In this document: positions 47,148 to 59,300 of the stretch, in pieces | How positions within the stretch are numbered: position 1 is the first letter of the stretch | Layout: every line of letters begins with the position of its first letter | Assembly: GCF_003144115.1 (NCBI RefSeq) | Contig: NW_020312001.1 | Span: 470,845-534,844 of the forward strand | Source: Tilletiopsis washingtonensis | Taxonomy: Eukaryota; Basidiomycota; Exobasidiomycetes; Entylomatales | Reading direction: 5' to 3' | DNA length: 64,000 bases | Notes under the pieces: generated by a model | Told to the model about the DNA's origin: nothing | What the model saw: only the letters and a program-made list of their open reading frames with translations | Database searches by the model: none | Made by a program: the position numbers and the translations under genes

Positions 47148-48413
47148 CTAGCTGAGGTCGGGCATGTCGGCAGCCCACTTGGCGTCCAGCACCTTCTCGA
47201 GCAGCGGCGACTCGGACGGCACCTTCATGCCGGGCATCGTGGCAGGGCGAGAGAGGAAGCTGCGATGATGGCCGTGTCAGCCGGACGCGATGCAATCTAG
47301 CATCTCCTGCAACGCACTTCTCGATCCAACGCTGGGTGTTCTCGCCGAGGCTGGTGCGAGGAATGCCGGCGAAGCCGGACCACACGGCCCACGGCAGGGC
47401 GTTGAAGTCGGCTGCGCAGAGCACGCGTGAGCACGTCGCTGTCTCAGGTAGGACGAGACCCACTCACCGAGCGAGATCTTGCCCTTGCCGTCGCCGACCA
47501 GCCAGTCACGGCCCTCGAGGCGAGTCTCGAGCACCGAGTAGAGACGCTATTGAGCAGAGAAGATGAGCACAGCTCCCAGCATAGCGCAATGCGACAGCCG
47601 TTGCGGCGACACACCTTCGTCTCGTTGACGTAGCGATTCACCGCGTAGGGAACCACATTCTTGGAGTCTCCCACTGCTTGCATGCGGAAGTGGTTCGCCT
47701 AGCCCTTGAGTCAGCCGAGAACTTCGGCGTTGCAGTGCACACAGCGTCGACTCACCTGACCCTGCATGGGCTATGAAGCGAGAAGAGATGAGAAGTCAGC
47801 GAGGCGAGAATGGGCATCTCGAGCAGACTTCCACTCACGCCTTGGCCTCCGTGCGTCCAGAACACCCACTGCAGCACCTCCGAGCGGTACTTGTCTGCCT
47901 GCGCGTCGCTGCTCGGCCAGGAGAACAGGTGGTCCGGGTCGTAGTTCTAGATGGGCCAGTATGTCAGCGACAGCGACGTGCAGGCAGTGCTGGCACCGCG
48001 CGCACCTTCTCGAGCCACAGCAGGATGGCGGCCGACTCAAAGACGGCGAAGTTGTCGTGGTTGGGGTCAACGAGAGCAGGAATGCGGCCTGCGTGGGAGT
48101 CAGCGCGACGTCGCACATCACGCGCATGGACAGCTGACGCACCGTTCGGGTTGATCTTGAGGAAATCGGGCTGCTTCTGCGGCTCGTCCTTCGACATGAT
48201 GTCGACGGCGTGCACCTCGACGCCGGGGAAGCTCTTACCGTAGGCCTGCTTGAGCTCCTCGAGGAAGACGCTGACCTTCTGGCCGTTGGGCGTGGCGGCC
48301 GTGTAGAGCTGCAGCGGCTTGGACATGACGGAGGCGGTGGAGGCGAAGGTGCGGTGGGTGAGGTGGGTGTGAGCGAGTCGGGTGCCGTGTGTGAGGCTGC
48401 GCAAAGCGTTCAT
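47148..48413 (-). CDS. Glutathione S-transferase, Ure2-like
   Basis: Predicted GST of the Ure2p-like fungal group. Eight exons: 48413-48143, 48088-48006, 47946-47839, 47770-47756, 47698-47615, 47546-47468, 47411-47318, 47259-47148, coding 281 aa. Residues 1-29 are basic and hydroxylated without acids ([20 protein letters not shown]), like a mitochondrial presequence. A second Met (MSKPLQLY, codon at 48326-48324) would give a cytosolic form. The thioredoxin-fold half has [31 protein letters not shown] and [12 protein letters not shown], the Ure2-like glutathione-site pattern. The helical half has [35 protein letters not shown] and [17 protein letters not shown]. Exon 4 is 15 nt (five codons, PMQGQ), inside the conserved segment that follows FWTHGGQG. 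Confidence 0.9.
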
Positions 48414-49451
48414 TCGAGGGATGGAGGGCGAAGGTGAGAAGCTGAGCGTGCTGCGGCGTATTTGAGGGCGAGCACAGCATGTGGAGGGCGCCGCTGCTGA
48501 CCGACCCTCCATCCGCGGCCGTGCGCAAGGCACGCATCGTCCGGCCGGCGCTTTTGCTGCGGCCGTATAGACCCGAGCGGCCGAGCGGCCGTCTGTGCTT
48601 GCTTCTCATCCGTGGGCCTCTCGGACGCCTGAGGACGGCAATAAGAATCCGAATCGCCCTGAGCCGCAGACGGCCCCTGCGGTGTAGAACAGAGCGCCAC
48701 GCGAGCGTAGGCCCAGCGAGCGCCAGGTCCTGCCCAAGCTCAGATCGTCGAAGCGGTCTCGCAGGTGTCTCACGCACGCTCGTGCCGCTCTTCTCGCTTG
48801 GCCCCGCTTCCCCCACGAGAAGTGCCTCGCCAAGGCAGCTCCACGTGCTCGCCTGTCGCAGCCCGAGCACCCACCGAGCATCGAGCGTCGCAGCTTGCTC
48901 GTGCTGCGCTCTCTTCGCTGGCACTTCGAAGGCGGCCTCTATCGCACGTCGCGAGCGCGGCGCAACGCACTTGCTTCTCCGCGCTGCAAAGACAGCAATC
49001 ACGCTGGCGGAGGAGCGCGCTGGGGCGGACGAGGGGCGGGCTCACCTCTCACGGCGGCAGTCCCATGCGGCTCACACAAGGCACGCTAAGGCACCGAGCC
49101 TGATCTCCGACGATGGCGCGTGGGCGCTGTGCTGCCGCCGGAGCCGTTGCGCAAGGCGCAAGCTGCAGCAGCGCGAGGTTGCAGAACGCGGGGCAAGATG
49201 CGGCCGCAAGCGCAGCGACGCTCGAGCGCGGCATGCATGATGCCAGCCGCAGCGTCAGAGCGCAGAGGCGCAGGACGGCACCGCACCCGGCAGGCGTGGA
49301 GAGGGGGAGCTGCGGCGGCGGCGGCTGCTACTGGCTCTCGACGTTCCGATCCTCCATCCTCCATACCCGCAGCCCTGCACGCCGAGCTGCTCCGTGCTCC
49401 CACTCATCGCACACCCCTCGCGTCACGCATGAGCCGCCTCACTGCCCCGGC
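48414..49451. other. Divergent spacer
   Basis: About 1.0 kb between the divergent GST (-) and Zn2Cys6 regulator (+) genes. No gene, RNA or repeat recognised. Confidence 0.4.
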
Positions 49452-52400
49452 ATGCTGAACAGCGCCATGGCTCCCTCCTCCTCCTCCAACGGCACCTCGT
49501 CCAACGGCGCGGCGGCGTCGGGCCCGCAGCAGAACGGCTCGGCTGCGCAGGCAGGCAGCGCTGAAGCGGGCGCCTCGTCGGCCAGCTCGCAGCGGCGCCA
49601 GCAGGGCGTGTCGTGCGATGCGTGCAAGTTCCGCAAGGTGAGCCCCGGTCGGCAGCGCTGACTGGTCTGCGCCGTCTCACGCATCCTGCAGGTCAAGTGC
49701 GACCGCCGCGCAAAGGTCGAGAAGCGCCTGGCCGAGCTCGTGTCGGCGGGCGGGCCGAGCAGCCTGACCGCCGACGAGGATCGCGACGTCAGCTGCAGCG
49801 TGTGTGTGGCGCACGGCCTGCGCTGCACCTTTACGCAGGCCGAGCCCAAGAAGCGCAGAGGCAGGCGTCTCGTGCAGATCCAGGCGCAGCAGAAGCAGCA
49901 GGCCAATGCGGCGCCGAGTGCGGACGCTGCGGCGCCAGAGGGCGATGCGAATGGACGGCAGCCGCGCACGCGTCATGTCAGCTCGTATCCTTCGCCCTCA
50001 TCGACGCCCTCGACGGCCCTCGGGCTCTTCTCAGTGCCAGGCTTGACAAGAGTGAGTCGACTCAGCCGCGGCGCCTGCAGCGAGCTGACCTCTCTGCAGT
50101 CGCTGCTGGACGCCTGCGTCGTGGCATACTTTAAGTACTGCGTGCCAGTCGTCGCCGTGCTCCACGCCGACACCTTCTCGGCCCGCTATGCCCGCTACTT
50201 TGCCGAGTACGCGGGCCAGCCACACGTGCCTGCCAGCCACGTCGATCCTGCGCTGGCTTCGCTGCCTCCGCTTACCGAGCTGTGAGTCTGCTGCGCTTGA
50301 TAGCCCGTGCTGTAGCTGATCCGCGAAACAGCCAAATCCTCGCCGTCGGATGCGCTGGTGCAGGCTTGCTCCAGCCGCCGATCACGGGTGCGAACCCGAG
50401 AGCCAAGTTCAAGCTGCAAGAGAGACTCGCGCAGCGCTGCCATGAGATCCTGCAGAGTGTCAGCTGGGCACAGCGGCTCAAGGAAGAGGGCACGGATCTC
50501 GTCGAGGCAGTCTACATTCTCGTCGACCCGACGGCGCCCAGCGTCACCGACGACCTCGAGCATGCGCACAAGCAAGGCGTCATGACGCTGCCCACCGACC
50601 CGCTGCACGTGCAGCCAACGTCTCATGAGTCTGTCGTCCGCCTGTCGCTGGCTCTCTGCTTGCATCGACGGCCCAAGGCCGAGCCTGGCGCCGCGCCAAA
50701 TGGCCCGCGGTGGCGCACGGCCACTGGCGACCTCATCGACGACCGAGAGATGTTCCGTGAGCAGGCTCCGTAAGCATCTGAGCCGGACTGAGCACTGACA
50801 TCCTGCGATTTTCTCCAGGGCGCGTGAGGAGCTGGTGGGCGGTCTTCTGCCAGGACTCGCTGCGCTCCTTTGGCGCGCATCGCACGCCGTTGATCTCGGA
50901 GGACCAGTACGATCAGGACCTGCCGCGATGGCGCGACCGAGGCGAAGGCGCCTTTTCTACCACGTTCGGCATGCCAGCCAACCCCGACACCTTCTTCTCG
51001 CCGCAAGGACGCGGCCTCACGAGCGGGCCCGGCAGCGAGGGTGATCCCTATCCGGCGTCAGCAGGGCCACAGTACCCGCACTTCTCGCGCTTCGATGCCG
51101 TGTGGCTCGAGGCGCTGTTCCGCCTCACGTTCATCACGCGCACTGTCGGTGCGCGGACCGTGTCTGCTCGAGCGCAGGGCCGCGGCGTGCTGCTCAGCGA
51201 CTTGGACCATGCCATGTCCGCCTACGGTCTGTGGATGGCTCAGTTGCCGCAGGAGATCACCTGGGAGGTGCAAATGGCAGATCAGCGCCCGGACCAGACT
51301 CCCCTGCACAACATCACGTTCCGTAATGCTCTCAAGACTGGTAAGTCGTTCGACAAAGCGCCGTGTCGGCCTTGACTCACTCGTCCTCTCAGCCTGGCTC
51401 GAAATTCTCGCAAAGGGCCAGGTGAGTGACGCGCACAAAGCCGTCTCTGCCCCTTTGCTCACAGGCAACCCGCAGGTGCTCTCTCTATGGGCTGCCGTCA
51501 AGGACTACGGCCTGCGTGCAGAGACGGATGTCCTTGACGCTGCCGGCGCTCTTGCCTCGCGACTGAACATCAGCGAGCCGCACCCGCACGAACGACATGC
51601 GAGCGGCTCATCTCCAGCGCACACCACCACGCCCGGCTCGATCCACCCCGACGGCGTCGGACCACATGCTGCGCCGGATGCCGAGCGTGAGCTGCACGCC
51701 CGTCTGCAGGGCCTCACGACCGACTGCTTTTTCCGCATGGCACACTTGTGCAGCAACGCGGCCGCCTTTGGCTTCATGCGTGGTGAGTGTTTGGCGCTTG
51801 CTGAGATGCTGGCTTGGCTCATCGCTCTGTGCCGCAGCGAGCCGCCAAGTAATGCGCGACATAACGTGCTCGTACGCCATGTGGGGCTGTTCGCTCGCGA
51901 GCGACGTTCTCAAGGGCATCGCTGCGCCGCGTCTCGGCGCACAGGTGCACTACGACCAGGTCATCGAGGCCATCGCCTCGCTCATCGAGGCCGTGGCGAG
52001 CGTCGACTCGGTGCGCGACACGCACATCATGGTGCGCGGTCTGCGCGACATTCTGCACAAGTTCCCGGGCGGCGTTGAGGCCGGCAAGCGCATGCGCGGC
52101 GAGACCGCCTCTCCGCCATCGGGCCCAGACGCGAATACGCCGCCGCAAGGTGCGCTGCACCACCTCTCTGCGGCGTCAGTGGCGCAGCGAGGCCGCAGCG
52201 AGTCGACGCCGTGGCACCCGCCGCAGGGCTTCGGCAGCGTCTGCGGTCCGGACGGCGACATGTCGCAGCCGGCCAGCCTTCCGTCCCGTCAAGCCAACGA
52301 CGAGATCGCGGCGCTGTCAAGCAACGCCGACGCGCTCTTCGACATGGGCCACGGCGGCCAGACGGCGCCCGAGCTGCTCGACGCGCAATGGCTCGAGCAG

Positions 52401-52685
52401 CTGACGGCCGGCAATGCGCCGCACCAGCCGCAAGCGCCTTTGCGAGGCCCCACCGCTGCGAACGTCGAGCATCCGGCAGGACGCATGATGCACGGCGGCG
52501 GCCCCGTGCCGGGCGGCCACGTCGATCCGCAGTGGAACGGCCCTGCCGTGATGCAGCAGCCGCGAACCTCCGAGATGATGGGCGACGCCGCCTCCTGGGC
52601 TGGCCAGGCGTGGCGCCTGGACGGCATGGGTCAGGCGCAGGAGCCGCAGGGTTCGTATGAGTGGCTCTGGGGCGTGGCTCCTTAG
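49452..52685 (+). CDS. Zn2Cys6 fungal transcription factor with an expanded zinc-cluster loop
   Basis: Predicted DNA-binding regulator. Eight exons: 49452-49637, 49692-50051, 50100-50281, 50332-50756, 50819-51340, 51393-51421, 51476-51782, 51838-52685, coding 952 aa. The Ser/Gln/Ala-rich N-terminus leads to CDACKFRKVKC (C55, C58, C65) and, 31 residues later, CSVCVAHGLRC (C97, C100, C107). The usual gap between the third and fourth Cys is 5 to about 12. A basic KKRRGRR linker follows. The middle carries the fungal-specific transcription factor domain, seen in YFKYCVPVVAVLHADTF, ILAVGCAGAGLLQPPI and REMFRRVRSWWAVFCQDSLR. The C-terminus is Gln/Pro/Gly-rich and ends YEWLWGVAP. The 54-nt intron at 51422-51475 keeps the frame if retained. 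An alternative start is Met6 (49467). Confidence 0.87.
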
Positions 52686-52958
52686 TCGCATCGGGCTCAG
52701 CTGCTTGCTCGATGATACCTGCATACTGCCCGCTCTCGACGTGGCCGACTCTCTCGCGCTCTCGCTCTGCTGCTCCTCTCCTTCTCCCGCTCTCCCTCTG
52801 CTAGCACCGATTCCCTCGCTCCCCCTCGCTCTGCTTGTGCTGGCTCCTGTTTGCAAGTGTATGATTAGGACGAACCGCAATGTACAGATAAGAAGAACAG
52901 CAGCTGAAGAGGAGGTATCGAGCGGCGCGTCGAGAAAGGCGCCCGGCGGGCGCGCGCT

Positions 52959-54196
52959 TTAGTAAGCCTGGCCCGCAGCCTTCTCCTGGTCCTTGACCTG
53001 CTGCGCCGTGAGCGTCGTGTTGCTGTGCTGCGTCATGGCGGGAGCCGCGTACGGCGCATTGGGGTGGTGGCCCTCGCCGTGCGCCTCGGCACGCGCGCGG
53101 TCCTCGACCATGCTGCCCTCCTCGCTGAGGCCGGCGTTGGCGCGCTTGCGCGCGGGCATGAAGTCGACCGTGTCTGGAGCACAGGTGTTAGTCGGCTAGC
53201 TCAGGCCGCTGCAGCCCGCGGCGCACTCACAGGTCAGGAAGAAGAAGGCCAGCACGAAAGCGCACACCCACTCGGCCACACCGGCGGCCGACGTGATGCG
53301 GTCGCAGCGCGTGTCTCCCGGGTCGGCGTCGCCGCGGCAGGTGGCGTACGTGCTGGCAGAAGGAAGCGGCGGTCAGCTGAGCTCAAAGTTCAAAGTCGCC
53401 CAACGCTCCTCCTTCAGCCCATCCAGAGGCCTTATACCCCCGTCCGCCTCCCCCTCTTCCGCACCTACTCACGAGACGAAGACGATGAGCACTACCACGG
53501 CAAAGGCGAGCAGGCACGTCTTGACGATGGCCATGGCGCGCAGGTGCCAGAGCTCGTCATCGTGGCTCTTCGAGAGACTGAAGATCTGCAGCGTCTGGAA
53601 GAGCACCGAGAGGCCGACGCCGACGACAAAGACGACGGTCATGGACCAGTGCACGTTCGAGTAGCTGGAAGACAGCTGTCAGCCTTGCGTGCGCTGCTTC
53701 GAGCACGCGGACACTCACTTGTTGGCATCGAACACGGAAAGCAGCACGAGTCCGGCGGCGCCAATGAAGGCGAAGATCAGGCTGCACACATCCAGCACCG
53801 TCTGGCGCTTGCGCAGCGAGCCCGGGATGCGGCGCGCATGGCGCAGGTGCCGCTCCGTGAGCGTCGTGGCAATGTAGAAGGCGGCGCTGAGGCTGGAGAA
53901 GATGATGAAGAACGTCTTGTGCACGGCGCCGACGTTGGAGATGAACACGACTGGAGAAAGAGGCATCAGCGGTTGTGCGATTGGAAATAGCGGAACAGGG
54001 CAACCCACTGTTGGCGTTCGTCGGCTTGTACTCGTTGAAGTCGTCGTTGGCCCACAGGCCGAGCAGGCCGACAATGTCGGTGATCCACAGCGAGAAGGTG
54101 ATGAGCGGCAGCAGGAAGTAGTATCTGCGCGCAGTGTCAGCGTGGTGCGTCACGAGGCAGCGAGCTCAGGTGTGCTCACCCGTGGAGGCCCTTCAT
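52959..54196 (-). CDS. Sfk1/FRAG1/DRAM-family membrane protein
   Basis: Predicted multi-pass plasma-membrane or Golgi protein of the FRAG1/DRAM/Sfk1 family; yeast Sfk1 supports PI4-kinase recruitment and lipid asymmetry. Six exons: 54196-54180, 54124-54009, 53950-53719, 53664-53473, 53352-53231, 53173-52959, coding 297 aa. The first coding exon is 17 nt. Membrane segments include YYFLLPLITFSLWITDIVGL, TFFIIFSSLSAAFYIATTL, VCSLIFAFIGAAGLVLLSVF, MTVVFVVGVGLSVLFQTLQI, TCLLAFAVVVLIVFVS and AEWVCAFVLAFFFL. The family pattern SNVGAVHKTFF and the late AEWVCAF..F.L..D segment support the call. The cytosolic tail is polar with a basic PARKRAN patch. Its stop lies 273 bp from that of the convergent regulator gene. 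Confidence 0.85.
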
Positions 54197-56355
54197 GGCG
54201 GCGCGTAGCAGATGGGTGCAGCTGGGCTAGAGATAGGACACGCAAGGCGAAGCAGGCAGAGCGACGAGAGAGCAACGACGAGTGAGACGCTTGAGGATGT
54301 GGTGGAGAAGGAAGCTCGTGCGACGTCGACGAGGCGGAAGGATGTCAGGGCCCCTTGGACGGGCCAGCCGACTCTGTGGACGCGCCGCTGACGAGGACGT
54401 CACTCCGCACCATGTCGCGCGCGCAGGCCCGCAAACTCCGGCTGCCGGCTGCCGGCCGCCCTGTTCTGATTTTGAAGCGGCCAAAGCACAGCATCTCGAC
54501 GGCTGGATGCTGCTTGGTTGCCGCGGGCTGCTCTCGGGGCGCCGTCGCTGAACCTGCGGCTGCGCTCAAGGCACAGCCGCCTCCACGCCGGGTCCGCGCT
54601 TGCGCCGCGCAGAGAGCGTCTCCGCCCGCCGAGTCGCCGGCGAAACGCTCGCTTGCTCTGCGGACGCTGCGCGCGTGCCGCCTGCCATGCGCCATGACGC
54701 GTGCACGACGCATCGGGGCCGTCGCGCAGCGCGATGCAGCGCGGCTCGGCGCAACGCACCAGCCCCATCGCCGCCGGCAGCCGGCGCAGCGCGGTCGAGC
54801 CGCGGCCGCTCCCAACGCTCCGGGCCCGACGTGGAGCGAGCGGAAGCGGCGTGCGACGTGCGGCCTGCAGCGGAGGCAGCTTTCGCAAGCGCCAGAAGCG
54901 CGATGCGAGATGCGCGATGTGCTGATTGCGGAGAGAGGAGCAAGCGCAAGCAGAGGCAGCGGCACGTGGTAGAGGTTGCTTTGGCCGCGGCGCCGCTTTG
55001 CGATGAGCGTCCTAGCGAGCAGCAGCCATGGAGCGAGGCGGTCGAGAGCGGCAGCTGTGCTGTCCAGATCGTCGAGGGTGTACATGGTCGACTCGACAGG
55101 TCTGCAAGGACGAGGGCAAGGCCTCCTCTCAGGATGTCAAGTCACGTGCCCATCCCCACTGGCTGATCGCCTGCCGCGGCGGGGAACGACGTCTGACGGG
55201 TGCTGGGCCGCGGCGGGGCCTCCTCGCGGCGCTGGCGGCCTCGAAGCCCGCCGCTACTGTATCAGGTGAGCTCTAAATGGGGTCCAGAGCGCAGACATCG
55301 ACAGCGATGCAGCGGGCTCGTCGCGGCGACCGGCCCGCTGCAGCCTACCTTCTGAGGAGCAGAGCGATCAGTCTCGGCCCGGCGCACTGGTCACATTCTA
55401 GTTGACAGCTCGTCAGGGCGCCGGCCGTGCCGCGAGCGATGTGGGGTCGAGGGCTCGTCCATCCGCAGCCTCGGGGCGGGCCCAGAGCGGCAGCACCTGC
55501 AGATGATGCTCGACAGCCTGAATCATCGTGCCATGCTCAAGCGAGCGCCTGCTGCTGATGACCTTGCTGCTGAGCGCGGCACAACTCAGAATATGAATGC
55601 TGCCGCGGATCAGGGGGCGTCTCGCCGACGGCCGGCGCACTCTTGATGTGCGGCGGCACTGCGGGCCGCGCGGGCCGGTCCACGCGCACGCACGCTCGAG
55701 CACCCTCGCATGCGCATGCTCGCTGCGGGCCAGCTGTGCGTGCATGCATGCGCAGCTCCCTGTGGGGCGGAGCTGCAGCTGTCACACAAGCGAGCGTGCG
55801 ACAGCAGCAGCAAGCGCCTGATGCCTCGGCGCGGCGTTGGAGGATGCACGCCGCGAGCGACGCGCGGCGCGGCAGCCGGGCCCAGCGGAGCCGTGCCCGC
55901 GCGCTTGCCTTGCCCCGCTGTGCCTTGGTGCCTCGCGCCTTGTGCTTGTCCACGCGACTCGCGGCGCCTCGCTCGCCGCTGCCTGCCTCGCCTCCATCGT
56001 CCGCACCTCCAGCTCCGTCGACCTCTTGTCCCTCGCCTCTGTCCCGTGCTCGCTGCTCTCTCTTTCCCCTGCGCACGCTCGCCCTCCACTGCGGCTGCTC
56101 CGCTTCTGCTCCTCAGCCCGCGCGCGCTTCGCCTCCTCTGCGCATTCGCATACCCCGCACGGCTGCTGCGCACCCCTCTGCGCGCTCCGTGTCGACGCCC
56201 TCTGCACCGGCTGCATCCACAGCACCTTTTGCGCATCCTCGCTTGGTGCTGCCTCTGCCGCGCCTGTCTCGCCTCGCGCTTGGCTGCAGCACCGCGCCTG
56301 AGCGCATAGAGAGCGAGTGGGTCTTCGCTCGCGGAGCCGGCAGCAGTGGCCTTGC
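54197..56355. other. Gene-free divergent spacer
   Basis: About 2.2 kb between the divergent Sfk1-like (-) and PSP1-domain (+) genes. Frames are Arg/Ala-rich without domains. The last 400 bp before 56356 are CT-rich on the plus strand, fitting a promoter or long 5' UTR. Confidence 0.4.
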
Positions 56356-59300
56356 ATGGCACCGGTGAGTCTCGCCCTGCAGGTGTGCCGCAACGTATGC
56401 TCACTCTTCGTCATAGTCCGCCTCATCCACTCGCACTGCCACGCACCCCGCCTCCCGGCTCAGCTCGCACGGCCGCGCATTCGCAGCCATTCCCGTGTCC
56501 GAGGAGCAGCAGCAGGACAGCCCTGCCGAGCTCGGCTTCCAGCCGCAGCCGCAGGACCTCTCCATCTCGCTCGACTTTCTCAAGCAGCCCGCCAGTGCCG
56601 CCGCTGAGCGCAGCCACGGCGGCAACAGCTGGGCTCGCGCGGCGCACCAGAGCGCCAGCGCTGCGGCTCGGCAGGGCTCGACGGACAGCAGCCCCTCGGA
56701 CTCGCCGCACAGACGCACGCAGCAGGCTCGTCCGCGCAACAGCGCGCCGCCGCCGAGCTCCTCCTTGAGCCGGCAGCACGGCGCCATTCTCAACTTTGTG
56801 CCCTCGTCGGGCAGTCCCGCCAGCTCGACCGACGAGCGCTTCGCCTCGCGCCTCGCAGAGGAGCACGATCCCATCCATCACCCCGCCTCGCGCCGCTCTC
56901 TCTCCCGCGAGCCGGCTCGTCCGCCGTCCGGCGTGCGCTCTCACGGCCTCTCGCCGTGGTCGAATGGCCAGCCGGACCTCTCGCCTGCCTTCGACTCTTC
57001 CTCTCCTTCGTCTGACTACAGCTTTGGCGAGCGTGCTGGGCGTAACAGCGAGCCGCACAGCGCAGCCATCCCTCTAGGCCGCTCGGCTAGCGCCAGTCGA
57101 GCGCAGCAGGCACCGGGTTCCTTTTCGCCGTGGTCTGAGAACGGCTGGCACGGAAGCGCAGATTCGTGGGGTCGTACGGGCGACATGAGTGAGTCTCGTC
57201 AGCGCCAACTTCCGCGCCCACGTGCGCTTACCCGCTGCACCCAGGCGGCCACTCCTCGCACGACGACGTGCCCTCGCGGCCATCCTTCGCAAAGCGCAGC
57301 ATGTCCGCCAGCGTTGGCACCGGCTACGGCTACGCCGGCTCGTCGTACGACGGCAGGCCAGCCGGAGGACACCTCTCGATCGACACCAATGCTCTGCCGC
57401 GCGGCTCGCTGGCTGCGAGCGCGTCGCCGCGCACAGGCATCGCGCCGAGCCCTGGGCTGGCGACGATGCATGAGGAGTGGAGCTTTGATCCAGCGAGCCT
57501 CGAGGAGTCGGCGCGGCTCGACGCGCGCGGCCGCGACCACGACCTCTCCGGCGGACTGCATCGGCATCGCTCTGCGTCTAGCGCAGCCGCCCTGCCCTTC
57601 CACCCGTCGCCGAGCGCTGCGCAGCGCAGTCCCTGGGCCGACAGCGCGAGCCCACGCTACGCGTACGCCAGCGAGACGCAGCGCGGCCGTGCGCGCATCC
57701 CGTCGGCCGGCTCGGACCTGGACGAGGATCGCTCAGGCGAGAAGACGGCGATGCAGAGTCCAGTCAGCCGCGGTCGTGACTACCGCGCGCCGGGCGGGCC
57801 TGCGGCCTTTGACATCTCCAAGATGTCACCTTTCGTGCGTGACACGCTCGGCGAGCCGTCGGCCGATGCGATCCAGCAGGAGTACTACGCCGGCGGAGGC
57901 ACCGAGTCTCGTCGGCACTCCATCGCCACGGCAGCGGGTCCGCCAGTCGGTCAGCGCCGTGCGGTAGGCTTCGATGTGGCGCCGCGCTCTGCAGGCATCG
58001 GCTCGCGCACGAGCTCTGTCGGTCGCCAGCAGCTCTCACAGGCGCCGACGCCGCGCGCAGGAGGATATGGTGCCTTTGGCGGCGGAGGAGGGCTCGCCAT
58101 CTCTGAGGACGACCTAGCGGCGGATCTGAACACGCTGCAGCTCAATCTCGACCAGGTCGCCGAGTCGCAGCAGGCGCAAGACGCAGCGGCAGCCGGTCGT
58201 GGAGGACGCGTGTCGATGCGCGTGCCTTCCTCTGCGGCAGCGGCGACGGGCATGCACGCCGCTTCCATGCCTCCGCTCTTCGGACAGCGTGCCGGCGGCT
58301 TCGAGCAGTACGCCTCTCCGACGCACGCAGCCAGTCCATGGGACAATCGCCCTCGCGGCGGAGACATGTCGGCGTCGTGGGACCTGCACACGCCTGCCGC
58401 ATCCTCTCCCTCGCACGGCCGAGGCTTTGTCGATCCGCGCCTCGTCTCCGGCGCACGGCCCATCGGCGCTATGCCGACGACGCCGCAGGACTATCGTGCA
58501 CGCTCGGCCTCTGTCGCATCCGACGCCAGCTCGCGGTCGGAGAGCCGCTACACGCTCAGCCCGCGTGCAAAGGCGTTCAACCTCGGTCAAGTCGGCACCA
58601 TCGGCTCGGATGCGGCGCACCCTTCGGGCGCGCAGCCGCCGCAGCCCGTGTTCCAGCAGCACGCAGCGCAGATGGGCTCGTATCCGCGCGCGAGCGATGC
58701 GCCGCACCAGCGTCAGCCGTCGGCTGCCAGCGGCCTCGGCTTCATGCGCGGGCCGAGCAGTGCCGCTCCCCTCGTGCCTCTCTCCGACGCCGCGCTCGCC
58801 GGGCTAGCCACGCTGGGCCCGATCCCGCTGAGCGGCGGCGGTCCCGCCGACGGTCCGGCGTCGCTGCAGGAGCTCGGCAAGGGCGTGCCGCTGCACTCGC
58901 TGCCGCGCTCGCAGAACCTCTACCTCTGCGCCTTCAAGGCCGATCGCACCGACATCTACTTCCGCCAGCCGGCGCCGGGCAAGAATGCAGGCGAGGAGGA
59001 GGAGCTGCGGAAGGGAGACTATGTCGTGGTAGAGGGCGATCGTGGAAAGGACATCGGCACCGTCGTCAATTGCAGCATCACCGTCGAGCAAGTCGAGCAG
59101 TGAGTCGCGCGCACGAGTCAAAAGCGGCGCGTGCTGACCTTGTGCCCTGCAGCTTCCTCGCGCACCAGAATGAGCTGCTTGCGCTGGCAGGCAAGGGCGA
59201 GCTGGCGACGGGTCGTCCGGCGCGCTTGATCAACCCGAAGCGCCTCTACTACAAGGCCACGTCGACGGAGCTGAGCCTGCTGCCGTCCAAGGCGGAAGAC

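Noticed and set aside
50757-50818. Donor GTAAGC at 50770 for regulator intron 4
   Set aside because: It gives the wrong frame for the following exon; the GTGAGC donor at 50757 restores RRVRSWWAVF, the expected fungal regulator motif.
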